Shown piece after piece: positions 1 through 6,799 of a DNA stretch of 57,854 nucleotides. The notes below the pieces were generated by a model. The model was not told the DNA's origin. It ran no database searches and saw only the letters and a program-made list of their open reading frames with translations. This DNA comes from Vicinamibacteria bacterium (lineage in GTDB: Bacteria; Acidobacteriota; Vicinamibacteria; Fen-336), in the NCBI GenBank assembly GCA_023701125.1, contig JAMPXO010000018.1:1-57854 (forward strand), in the 5' to 3' direction. The position numbers and the translations under genes are program-made. Each line of letters begins with the position of its first letter. Position 1 is the stretch's first letter.

Positions 1-5
1 ATACT

Positions 6-15
6 GGTCTAGACC
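6..15. promoter_or_regulatory. Palindrome upstream of vapBC, candidate operator
   Basis: A perfect 10-bp palindrome, GGTCTAGACC, lies 14 nt before the antitoxin start codon and just before its GGAGG ribosome binding site. VapB-type antitoxins commonly repress their own operon by binding inverted repeats here, so this is a natural candidate autoregulatory operator. Assignment is by position and symmetry only, and the window edge cuts off the rest of the promoter. Confidence 0.4.
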
Positions 16-29
16 GTGGAGGTGGTGCG

Positions 30-272
30 ATGGCGACCGCGAAGCTGTTCCGCAACGGCCGCAGCCAGGCCGTGCGGCTGCCGAAGGAATTCCGCTTCGA
101 GGGCGACGCGGTGGAGATCCATCGTCAGGGGGAGAACGTGATCCTCGCCCCCCTGCCCCGCCGGGAATGGCCTCGCGGCTACTGGAACCGCTGGGGCAGG
201 GCGAGCCGGGACCTGCGCCCCGTCGCGGCGCTGCCCGCGGGCGGCTCCGTGATCGACCTGGACGAGGCTTGA
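30..272 (+). CDS. vapB: VapB-type antitoxin (AbrB/SpoVT fold)
   Basis: An 80-residue protein whose N-terminal half (residues 2-40, including the [13 protein letters not shown] stretch) is the swapped-hairpin AbrB/SpoVT DNA-binding domain typical of VapB antitoxins. The C-terminal half should wrap the toxin. ATG is preceded by GGAGG at 8-9 nt spacing. The stop codon overlaps the TTG start of the downstream PIN-domain gene by 4 nt, the translational coupling typical of toxin-antitoxin operons. It is expected to neutralise the VapC RNase and repress the operon. The family is clear; the cognate partner is inferred from adjacency. Confidence 0.9.
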   Translation: MATAKLFRNGRSQAVRLPKEFRFEGDAVEIHRQGENVILAPLPRREWPRGYWNRWGRASRDLRPVAALPAGGSVIDLDEA

Positions 273-664
273 AGTACCTCCTCGACACCAACACCTGCAT
301 CTACGCGCTCAAGCTGCTGGGCCGGGTCGTCGAGCGGCTGCGCGAACGCTCTCCGGACGAGATCGGCGTCTCGATCGTGACCGTCGCCGAGCTCTGGTTC
401 GGAGCGCGCAAGAGCCGGCGTCCCGCTGCGACGCGCCGCGAGATCGACGCCTTCCTCGCGCCCCTGGCCGTCGTCCCTTTCGATGCCGCTGCGGCCGACG
501 CCTACGCCAGCATACGCATGGAGCTGGAAGCGGCCGGCCGCCCGATCGGCGAACGCGACCTGCTGATCGCCGCCATCGCTCTCGCCCACCGCCTGACGGT
601 GATCACCCGCAACGGCCTCGAGTTCTCGCGCGTGCCCGACCTGCAGGTCGAAGACTGGTACTGA
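269..664 (+). CDS. vapC: VapC-type PIN-domain ribonuclease toxin
   Basis: A 131-residue PIN domain. The acidic metal-binding positions are visible: the Asp of [11 protein letters not shown] near the N-terminus, the Glu of [10 protein letters not shown], and the Asp of [11 protein letters not shown]. The late TRNGLEF motif is the common VapC ending. Family members cleave RNA, often initiator tRNA, when released from VapB. I chose TTG at 269 as the start because it begins exactly at the conserved beta-strand LKYLLDTN and overlaps the antitoxin stop as TTGA. The longer upstream extension of the same frame would overlap most of vapB and encodes low-complexity Arg/Gly sequence. Length is normal for the family. 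Confidence 0.9.
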   Translation: MKYLLDTNTCIYALKLLGRVVERLRERSPDEIGVSIVTVAELWFGARKSRRPAATRREIDAFLAPLAVVPFDAAAADAYASIRMELEAAGRPIGERDLLIAAIALAHRLTVITRNGLEFSRVPDLQVEDWY

Positions 665-685
665 CGCGGCAGCCGCGCCCGCGGG

Positions 686-1789
686 TCAGAAGGCTTCCTT
701 GTTGACCACGTAGGGCATCCGCCGCGGGTCGCCGTCGTAGTGGCCCTCGAGCACGTCGATCACGGCCTGCACGCAGCGGCCGGCCATGCCCACCTCGGGG
801 TCGGGCGACAGACGAGTCGCGCGGGCGGCCGAGGCGGCGTGGTTGAACAGGCGCAGCTTGAGCTTCAGCCGCTCGTCGAGCAGCGGGCTCGTCGCGGGCA
901 GCGGCTCGCGCTCGAACACGTCGAGCGCCGCCCCCGCGATCCAGCCCTCGTGAAGAGCGCGGGCCAGCGCCGCCTCGTCCACGACCGCGCCGCGCGCGGT
1001 GTTGACCAGGTACGCGGTCGGCTTCATCAGTCGCAGCCGGCGCGCGTCCATCAGGTGGTACGTGGGTTGCGCGGACTCGCCGGGCCGGGTCAGGCTGACG
1101 TGCAGCGAGACGAAGTCGGCACGGCGCAGGGCGTCCTCGAGGCCAACCCGCTCGATCACCTGCCGATGGGTCGCGAGGCCCGCGGCGTGGCGCGCCGCCA
1201 TCACCCCGCGCACGGCCGTGACGAAGTCGTCGTGATCCGCGCCGGGATCGTGACAGAGCACGTCCATGTCGAAGCCGAGCGCCTTGCCGACCAGGGCGCG
1301 GCCGATGCGGCCGAGGCCGATCACGGCCAGCGTCTTGCCCGTCACCTCGTCGCCCAGCCACGGCTGGTGCGGATGCCAGGTCGACCACGTGCCCTCGCGC
1401 ACCGCCTGCTCGGAGGGCCACAGCTTGCGGGCGACGGCGCCGAGCATGAAGAACGCGAACTCGGCCGTGGCGTGGGTGAGCACGTCCGCGGTGTTCGAGA
1501 ACGGGATGCGGTGCACGTTCGCGGCGGCACGGTCGATGTTGTCGAAGCCGACCGCGTCCTGGGCGACGACCTTCAGGCCGTGGGCGGCGCCGGTCGCCAG
1601 CACCTCGGCGTCGATCGGGTCGCGCAGCGTCGTGATCAGCGCGTCGATCCCCGAGCGCAGCTTCTCGAGCACGAGCGCCTTCGGCGGCGGCTCGAGCCGG
1701 TCGTACACCTCGAGCGCCCAGCCGCGCTCGCGCAAGCGCTCGAGCGCTTCCTGGCCGATGTCGCAGGTCGCGTAGATGCGAAAGGTCAC
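686..1789 (-). CDS. D-isomer-specific 2-hydroxyacid dehydrogenase
   Basis: A 367-residue NAD-dependent dehydrogenase of the D-lactate/D-2-hydroxyacid family. The Rossmann signature GLGRIGRA lies mid-protein, followed by the NTARGAVVDE signature with the substrate-binding Arg region and the DVFEREPL signature with the catalytic Glu. The catalytic His appears as FNHAAS rather than the usual PH context. Such enzymes interconvert 2-oxoacids and D-2-hydroxyacids in the cytoplasm; the closest match in feel is D-lactate dehydrogenase, but the substrate cannot be read from sequence. Start is GTG with GGGAG upstream. It converges on vapBC and appears monocistronic. Confidence 0.85.
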   Translation of the reverse strand: MTFRIYATCDIGQEALERLRERGWALEVYDRLEPPPKALVLEKLRSGIDALITTLRDPIDAEVLATGAAHGLKVVAQDAVGFDNIDRAAANVHRIPFSNTADVLTHATAEFAFFMLGAVARKLWPSEQAVREGTWSTWHPHQPWLGDEVTGKTLAVIGLGRIGRALVGKALGFDMDVLCHDPGADHDDFVTAVRGVMAARHAAGLATHRQVIERVGLEDALRRADFVSLHVSLTRPGESAQPTYHLMDARRLRLMKPTAYLVNTARGAVVDEAALARALHEGWIAGAALDVFEREPLPATSPLLDERLKLKLRLFNHAASAARATRLSPDPEVGMAGRCVQAVIDVLEGHYDGDPRRMPYVVNKEAF

Positions 1790-1977
1790 GGCACGCTCCC
1801 GGCCCCGATTCTAGGTTCTCCTTGCCAACGGCCGCCTGGCTGCCGATCTTCAACGCATCGGACTGCTCCGGCCGCTGCTGCGGTGTGGTCTTTCCCGCCA
1901 CCGGTTCCCCCCGGGGACCGCGCCCGCACCCTCCCGCGGCCCTGATCACGGCACTTGGCCGAACGCGAGGAGGGGTC

Positions 1978-2700
1978 ATGGCGCATCGCAGGATCGAGGT
2001 GGAGGCCGACGATCTCGAGGCGGCACGCGCGAGCGTGCTGCATCAGCTCGGGACGGGCGAGGTCGTCCTCAAGGAACAGGTGATCGCGGACGGCAGGCCG
2101 CACCACGTCGCACGCCACGCGGCCACGGTGGCCGAGGCCTGCGAGATGGTCCGCCGGTCGATTCCCGCGGGCGCGACCGTCGTCGAGGAGACGTGCACCC
2201 ACGAGCCCGAGACGCGGAAGGAGATGCTCGAGGCGTTCGACGAGACGGAGGTCTCGCAGGCGATCGCCCAGCGCCTGGGCGCCGACGCCGAGGTGGCGGC
2301 GGTGAAGCCGCTGACGCCGGGCCGGAAGGGCTTCCTCGGCCTGGGCCGCAAGCCCGGGTCGTGGGAGGTCGAGGTCCACCTGCCCGCCAGCGCCGAGCTG
2401 ACCTGGAAGAGCAAGGCGAAGCTGGCCGCCGAGGTCGGCGAGAAGCCGCAGGAGCGCTTCGAACGCTACCCGGGCTCGGGCGTGTGCGACGTGTGCAACG
2501 CCTCGATCTCGTCGTTCGAGGCCTTCAAGGTCCCGGTCGCCACGTTCTACGGTTCCCGCGCGTACAAGAACTTCCTGCGCAACCACCCGATGCTCTCGAT
2601 GATGGGCGGCAACGTCGACGCCTACATCGCCAACATGCGCGCCATGGACCACACGACCCACTCGGCGGTCTGCCCGAGCTGCATCCACATGTTCGAGTAG
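1978..2700 (+). CDS. Jag-N-like domain protein with C-terminal zinc ribbon
   Basis: A 240-residue protein. The segment around GRKGFLGLGRKPGSWEVEV (about residues 115-135) closely resembles the Jag-N/KhpB N-terminal fold, whose hallmark is a KGFLGxGxKPA turn. The C-terminal third has paired cysteines CDVC and CPSC, a likely zinc ribbon. No KH or R3H RNA-binding domain follows, unlike true Jag proteins. ATG at 1978 has a strong GAGGAGG ribosome binding site; the same frame is open further upstream but without a better start. It stands 49 nt before the membrane gene at 2750. Function unknown; a nucleic-acid or protein-binding adaptor is only a guess. Confidence 0.7.
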   Translation: MAHRRIEVEADDLEAARASVLHQLGTGEVVLKEQVIADGRPHHVARHAATVAEACEMVRRSIPAGATVVEETCTHEPETRKEMLEAFDETEVSQAIAQRLGADAEVAAVKPLTPGRKGFLGLGRKPGSWEVEVHLPASAELTWKSKAKLAAEVGEKPQERFERYPGSGVCDVCNASISSFEAFKVPVATFYGSRAYKNFLRNHPMLSMMGGNVDAYIANMRAMDHTTHSAVCPSCIHMFE

Positions 2701-2749
2701 CCCCGGCTGTCCCCGCCGGGCGGGCCGGCCCGACTCCCGGGAGACACGC

Positions 2750-4342
2750 ATGACGGACGAGCGACTCGTCGACGTCTTCGACCTGCGGCAACAGAAGAAC
2801 GTCTTCGCGCTGGCCGGGCTCGGCTGCGCGGGGCTCGGCACCTGGTTCGTGCGCAGCTCGTTGCTGGCGGCGATCCGATACGACGTCGAGGCCGTGACCT
2901 CGACCGGCCCTCCCAGCGTGCTGATGTCGCTGCCACCGCCGTTCGACCTCGGCGGCCTGGTCGCGTCGGGCCTGTACTGGCTCTTCTACGCGGGCGCACT
3001 GACGGCACTCGCTTCGCGTGTCCAGTCCGAGCGCGGATGGGTGCTGGGCTTCGCGGTTGCCGACGCCGCGTGGCTGACGCTGGTCAACGGCGTGCGCAAC
3101 AGGGGCCTGCCGGCGGCGTCCGACCTCCTGATTGGCGCCGTCGGCACGGTCATCGGCATGGTCGTGCTGATCGGCCTGTTCCGGTTGACGCGCCGCGCCG
3201 GTCTCGCCCTGGTGCTGGGCCTGCCGGCCGGGACGCTGCTCGAGTGGCTGTGGGGCGACCTCGCGCGGACGGCGTTGTGGTGGGGACAGGGCGCGTCCGT
3301 CTCGTTCGGGCTCGAGTCCGCCGCCCTCGGCCTGTACTTCCGGCTCCAGGGCTGCCTCGCGACCTTCGTCCCGGGCCTGCTGTTCGCGGCGGGGCTGCGG
3401 ATCGACGAGCGGCGACGAACAGCGGTCGCCGGGAGCGGGCGGACCGAGGCCCTCCCGCGGCGGCTCGTGGTCGGCGGGCTGTTGGCGCTGGGGGCGGCCG
3501 CGGTGGGCCTGACCGCTCTGGCGTTCGGCCTGCTCGCCTCGCCGGCCCCGGCCCGCGCCCGGATCGTCCTCTTCCTGGCGTTCCCGTTGCTTGTCGCGAA
3601 CGCCGGGCTCTGCGCCTTCCTCGTCCACGGGATGTGGAGCGCGGTGCCCGCCGCGCAGGCGCGCACCACGCCGGGACGCGCGGTCGGGCTGCTCTTCGTG
3701 CCGCTCCTCAACCTCTACGGGCTGTTCCCGGCGATCGCCGGCTTCGCGACCGACTGGAACCGTTCGCGGCCCGCGGACGACGTGCGGCGCCTGCCGTCCA
3801 CCCCCTTCGTGCTGCTGCCGGCGCTGGCGGTGCTGACGTCGGTGACGATGTTCGCGCTCGGCCCCGCACTCGAGGAGTGGCGCGACCACTCGGGCCTGCT
3901 GCTGTCGTTCAGCCTTTGGCTCGGGCTGAGCACCTCGTTTCTCACGGTCGTTGTCGCGTCCCTCGCGTGCGACGCCGTCAACGGCGTGCTCCCGGCGGCG
4001 GGCGCGGCGGCGACCCCGCCCACGAAAGCGCAGCCGCAAACCGCGACGCCCGTCGGGCCGGCACCGGCGCAGGTCACGCCGCTCGCTCGCACCTGCGGGT
4101 CCTGTGGAAAGGCGGTGCGGCCGTTCTCGGCGCCGAGCGGCGCCTGGTCAGGCACGGCGGCCGAGTTCGCGGCGCTGCCACAGATCGAGCCGGATCACGC
4201 CTTCGTGTGCGAGGGCTGCGACGCGGCGATCTGCCCGGTCTGCGCGGGCCAGCGCGCCTCGCAACTCGGTCGCCGCGAGTTCGTCTGCCCCCGCTGCGGC
4301 CAGTCTCCGTTGCGCACGATCTACAGGAAGGGAGACCTATGA
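2750..4342 (+). CDS. Multi-pass membrane protein with cytosolic zinc-ribbon tail
   Basis: A 530-residue protein whose first 420 residues hold about nine or ten hydrophobic segments. An Ala/Pro-rich linker follows, then a cysteine-rich C-terminus with CGSCGK, CEGCDAAICPVC and CPRCGQ motifs, consistent with two zinc fingers. I do not recognise a family. The upstream Jag-N-like protein also carries a zinc ribbon, so the two may form a unit. The stop codon overlaps the next gene's ATG (ATGA, 4339-4342), indicating translational coupling. ATG is preceded by GGGAG. Role unknown. Confidence 0.75.
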   Translation: MTDERLVDVFDLRQQKNVFALAGLGCAGLGTWFVRSSLLAAIRYDVEAVTSTGPPSVLMSLPPPFDLGGLVASGLYWLFYAGALTALASRVQSERGWVLGFAVADAAWLTLVNGVRNRGLPAASDLLIGAVGTVIGMVVLIGLFRLTRRAGLALVLGLPAGTLLEWLWGDLARTALWWGQGASVSFGLESAALGLYFRLQGCLATFVPGLLFAAGLRIDERRRTAVAGSGRTEALPRRLVVGGLLALGAAAVGLTALAFGLLASPAPARARIVLFLAFPLLVANAGLCAFLVHGMWSAVPAAQARTTPGRAVGLLFVPLLNLYGLFPAIAGFATDWNRSRPADDVRRLPSTPFVLLPALAVLTSVTMFALGPALEEWRDHSGLLLSFSLWLGLSTSFLTVVVASLACDAVNGVLPAAGAAATPPTKAQPQTATPVGPAPAQVTPLARTCGSCGKAVRPFSAPSGAWSGTAAEFAALPQIEPDHAFVCEGCDAAICPVCAGQRASQLGRREFVCPRCGQSPLRTIYRKGDL

Positions 4343-4710
4343 GTTTCTGGGGGAAGCTGTTCGGTACCACCGGTGAGTCGGGACGGCGTCCGCCGCTGGC
4401 TGACGACCCGACGGCCTCGTTCGTGGCGTGCCTACCCCGAGGGGATTACTTCGTGATCGCAATCGACGACGCCCGCGGCGGTGCAGCGGCAATAGCCGAG
4501 GACATAGCGTCTGTCGCACACCAGCACCAATCGGACTGTCGCCATAGGACTTTCCCGCTGGGAGACAACTTCGAGGTCGGTGGCCTGACTGTCGCAAACC
4601 GCGCCATGCTCGTCGTTGGTGGGCTACAGGGCCTCAGCGCGTCCAGCGTGGCTGTCTTCACCGCCAGCCAACGAGAAGCGCGCATCGTCACGCGGGCGAC
4701 TCACAGCTAG
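4339..4710 (+). CDS. Hypothetical protein, coupled to membrane gene
   Basis: A 123-residue protein starting MSFWGKLFG, a short amphipathic N-terminus often seen on peripheral membrane proteins. No known domain is recognised. The remainder is a mixed alpha/beta-looking chain with no membrane segment. It overlaps the upstream stop codon by 4 nt and has GGGAG upstream, so it is very probably co-translated with the membrane protein. Base composition is noticeably less GC-rich than neighbouring genes, and codon third positions are less biased, which may indicate recent acquisition or relaxed selection. Confidence 0.6.
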   Translation: MSFWGKLFGTTGESGRRPPLADDPTASFVACLPRGDYFVIAIDDARGGAAAIAEDIASVAHQHQSDCRHRTFPLGDNFEVGGLTVANRAMLVVGGLQGLSASSVAVFTASQREARIVTRATHS

Positions 4711-5013
4711 ACCAGCGCGACCACGCCAATCTGTGGCGCGCTCCAGGGTTGTGGGGGCTGACCACGAGGTATCGAGGTCTGCCGCTCAAGCGCGGGCAGG
4801 TTACGAACGCCTCTTTCTGTCCAGCAAGGCTCTCTCATGCCGGATTCGGGCGCGAATCTCAGCGATCCCTGGGAAAACCCTGGGCTGCAGTACGCACTTG
4901 AGGTACCAAACGAGAGGAGCCGCGCCTCTCGCCACGTTCCGCTGACAAGCCCGTAGTCCGCGTCCGATATTGAAGCCCCGCTGAGCCCGATGTCCGGTTT
5001 CCCGGCCGTCGCG
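4711..5013. other. Intergenic patch of lower GC with hairpin
   Basis: About 300 nt without a convincing gene, visibly less GC-rich than the rest of the window. It contains a perfect 7-bp hairpin (CGAGAGG at 4911-4917, CCTCTCG at 4925-4931) that could serve as a terminator between the convergent genes, and a possible 39-codon ORF listed separately. Nothing else is recognisable. Confidence 0.4.
4837..4956 (+). CDS. Possible 39-residue small ORF
   Basis: An ATG-started frame of 39 codons inside the low-GC patch. Its residue composition (Asp, Asn, Trp, Glu, Tyr well represented) looks more protein-like than the Arg/Gly/Ala-rich noise of other random frames here. There is only a weak AAGG ribosome binding site and no recognisable family. 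It could equally be the N-terminal remnant of a decayed gene. Confidence 0.2.
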   Translation: MPDSGANLSDPWENPGLQYALEVPNERSRASRHVPLTSP

Positions 5014-5229
5014 TCACCAGAGCTGCCACCAGTGGTGAGGTGACTTCTGAGCTGCCGCCACGGGCAGAGCCGGTTCGGGGTCGGCGGCCGACGACAGCGG
5101 CGTGCTCCGGCCGCAGGCCTCACACTTGAGGTCCGGTCGCCCGAGGAGTTCGCCCTTCACGTCGACCTCGATGCTGAGACTGACGTGACTCGATCCGCAC
5201 TGCGGGCACTTCAGGTTCGCCAGATCCAT
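5014..5229 (-). CDS. Small zinc-ribbon protein
   Basis: A 71-residue protein beginning MDLANLKCPQCGSSHV with CPQCG at residues 8-12 and CEACG about 25 residues later, forming a classic rubredoxin-knuckle zinc ribbon. An Ala/Pro-rich tail follows, ending in Trp residues. I start at the ATG at 5229, preceded by GGGAGG. A longer frame exists upstream but lacks a ribosome binding site. Function unknown; such small ribbons often bind nucleic acid or partner proteins. Confidence 0.55.
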   Translation of the reverse strand: MDLANLKCPQCGSSHVSLSIEVDVKGELLGRPDLKCEACGRSTPLSSAADPEPALPVAAAQKSPHHWWQLW

Positions 5230-5451
5230 GACTGTCGTCCTCCCTCGCCATCGCCCAGGGCGGCCTGCCTTCAAAGATCGTGCGTACTCGCCGAAAGTCA
5301 AGGGCTCCGACGTCGCCCGCGCCGAGATTGGCCCCAGCGAAAAAGGCAAGACGTCCTTGGTCGGACCGGAATGAGCCACCCCCTGGCTCCGCTCGGCTTG
5401 CCTGGTGCGGCGGGAGGGGCTAGCGTCGAGACATCACGAGGAGGAGCTGCA

Positions 5452-5886
5452 GTGAGACTGTCGAAGCAGGTCGTGGGGATGGTGGCTGTTCTGGCCGTGG
5501 CGGGCGCGGCGTATGCCAACGATGCCTACAAGGCGCGGCACGACGCGATGGAGGCGGTCGGCGACGGCATGGGCACGCTGTCCGCAATGGCCAAGAAGGA
5601 GAAGCCGTTCGACGCGGCGGTCGTCAAGGCGACCGCGACGAAGATGGCAGCCGACCTGAAGACGGCGGCCGCCCAGTTCCCCGCCGGCAGCGGCGGCGGC
5701 GCCTCGCGCGCCAAGGCCGAGATCTGGTCCGACGCCGCGGGCTTCGCCGCGCTGATGAAGGACTCACAGACGGCAGTCGCCGCGCTGCAGGAAGTCAAGG
5801 ACGAGGCCGCGTTCGGCACCGCGCTGCGCGCTGCGGGCGGGACCTGCAAGTCCTGCCACGACAAGTACCGCCTGCCCAAGCAGTGA
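5452..5886 (+). CDS. Cytochrome c' (class II c-type cytochrome)
   Basis: A 144-residue exported protein. Residues 1-22 form a signal peptide ending AYA. The mature part is an all-alpha, Ala/Lys-rich four-helix-bundle sequence, and the haem-binding CKSCH lies near the C-terminus (about residues 133-137), the defining arrangement of class II cytochromes. Family members are periplasmic and bind NO and CO; some relieve NO stress. GTG start is preceded by GAGGAGGAG. The stop overlaps the GTG start of the following diheme cytochrome, so the two are co-translated. Confidence 0.85.
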   Translation: MRLSKQVVGMVAVLAVAGAAYANDAYKARHDAMEAVGDGMGTLSAMAKKEKPFDAAVVKATATKMAADLKTAAAQFPAGSGGGASRAKAEIWSDAAGFAALMKDSQTAVAALQEVKDEAAFGTALRAAGGTCKSCHDKYRLPKQ

Positions 5887-6794
5887 CCCGGGCCCGTCGC
5901 GCCCTGGCGGTGCTCGCCACGCTGGCCGTGGCGGGCACCGCCGCCTTCCTGCTGCTCACCCGCCCGGCGTCGCTGCCGCCGGGGGCGATCCCGGCGACCC
6001 AACAGGCTGACCTGCACAACGGCGAGGTGATGTTCCACGCCGGCAGTTGCGTCGCCTGCCACAAGGCCGCCGAGGGTGGCCCGGGCGCCGATCGGGGCCT
6101 GCCCGCGGGCGGCTTCGCGTTCCCGACCCCGGTCGGGACCTTCTATCCGCAAAACCTGACGCCCGACCCGGAGACGGGGCTGGGGCGCTGGAGCGAGACC
6201 GACTTCGTCGCCGCGATGACGCTGGGCGTGTCGCCGGCGGGCCGCCACTACTTCCCCGCGTTCCCGTACGCCGCGTACCGGGCGATGAAGACCGCGGACC
6301 TGCTCGATCTCTTCGCCTACCTGAAGAGCCTGCCGGCCGTGAGGGCGCCGGCACGACCGCACGACGTGCCCGTCGTGTCGGTGGCGAGCCGCGGCGTCGG
6401 GTTGTGGAAGCAGCTCGCGTTCCGCCAGCCGCCGTACGCGCCGCCGCCCGGGCGCAGCGCGTCGTGGACGCGAGGCGCCTACCTGACCAACGCTCCCGGC
6501 CACTGCGGCGAGTGCCACACGCCGAAGGACCTGGCGATGGTCGCCGACGAGAGCCGGCACATGGCCGGTGGCCCGCACCCCGGTGAAGCCGGCAAGGTGC
6601 CGTCGCTGCGCGGCCTGCTGGCGGCGAAGAAGTACAAGAGCGTCGACGACCTCGCGCTCGCGCTGTCCGCGGGCGAGGAACTCGGCTACGAAAACCTGTC
6701 GAGCGGCGGCATGGGTGCCATCCAGTCCAACCTGTCACGGTTGCCCGAGAGCGACCTCAAGGCGATCGCCGAGTACCTGTTGAGCCTGGAGTAA
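5883..6794 (+). CDS. Diheme c-type cytochrome (dehydrogenase electron-acceptor type)
   Basis: A 303-residue protein with an N-terminal signal/anchor (residues 7-27) and two class I cytochrome c domains bearing CVACH (about residue 57) and CGECH (about residue 207). This pattern matches the cytochrome c subunits that take electrons from membrane alcohol, aldehyde or sugar dehydrogenases, although those subunits usually carry three haems. No dehydrogenase subunit is adjacent here, so its electron donor is unknown. The GTG start overlaps the upstream cytochrome c' stop by 4 nt, pointing to a shared periplasmic electron-transfer role. Confidence 0.85.
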   Translation: MTRARRALAVLATLAVAGTAAFLLLTRPASLPPGAIPATQQADLHNGEVMFHAGSCVACHKAAEGGPGADRGLPAGGFAFPTPVGTFYPQNLTPDPETGLGRWSETDFVAAMTLGVSPAGRHYFPAFPYAAYRAMKTADLLDLFAYLKSLPAVRAPARPHDVPVVSVASRGVGLWKQLAFRQPPYAPPPGRSASWTRGAYLTNAPGHCGECHTPKDLAMVADESRHMAGGPHPGEAGKVPSLRGLLAAKKYKSVDDLALALSAGEELGYENLSSGGMGAIQSNLSRLPESDLKAIAEYLLSLE

Positions 6795-6799
6795 ACCCC

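Noticed and set aside
3037-4710. Plus-strand frame spanning the membrane protein's second half and the 123-residue gene
   Set aside because: Most of it is an out-of-frame Arg/Gly-rich reading of the membrane gene; only the last third, from ATG 4339, is kept as a gene.
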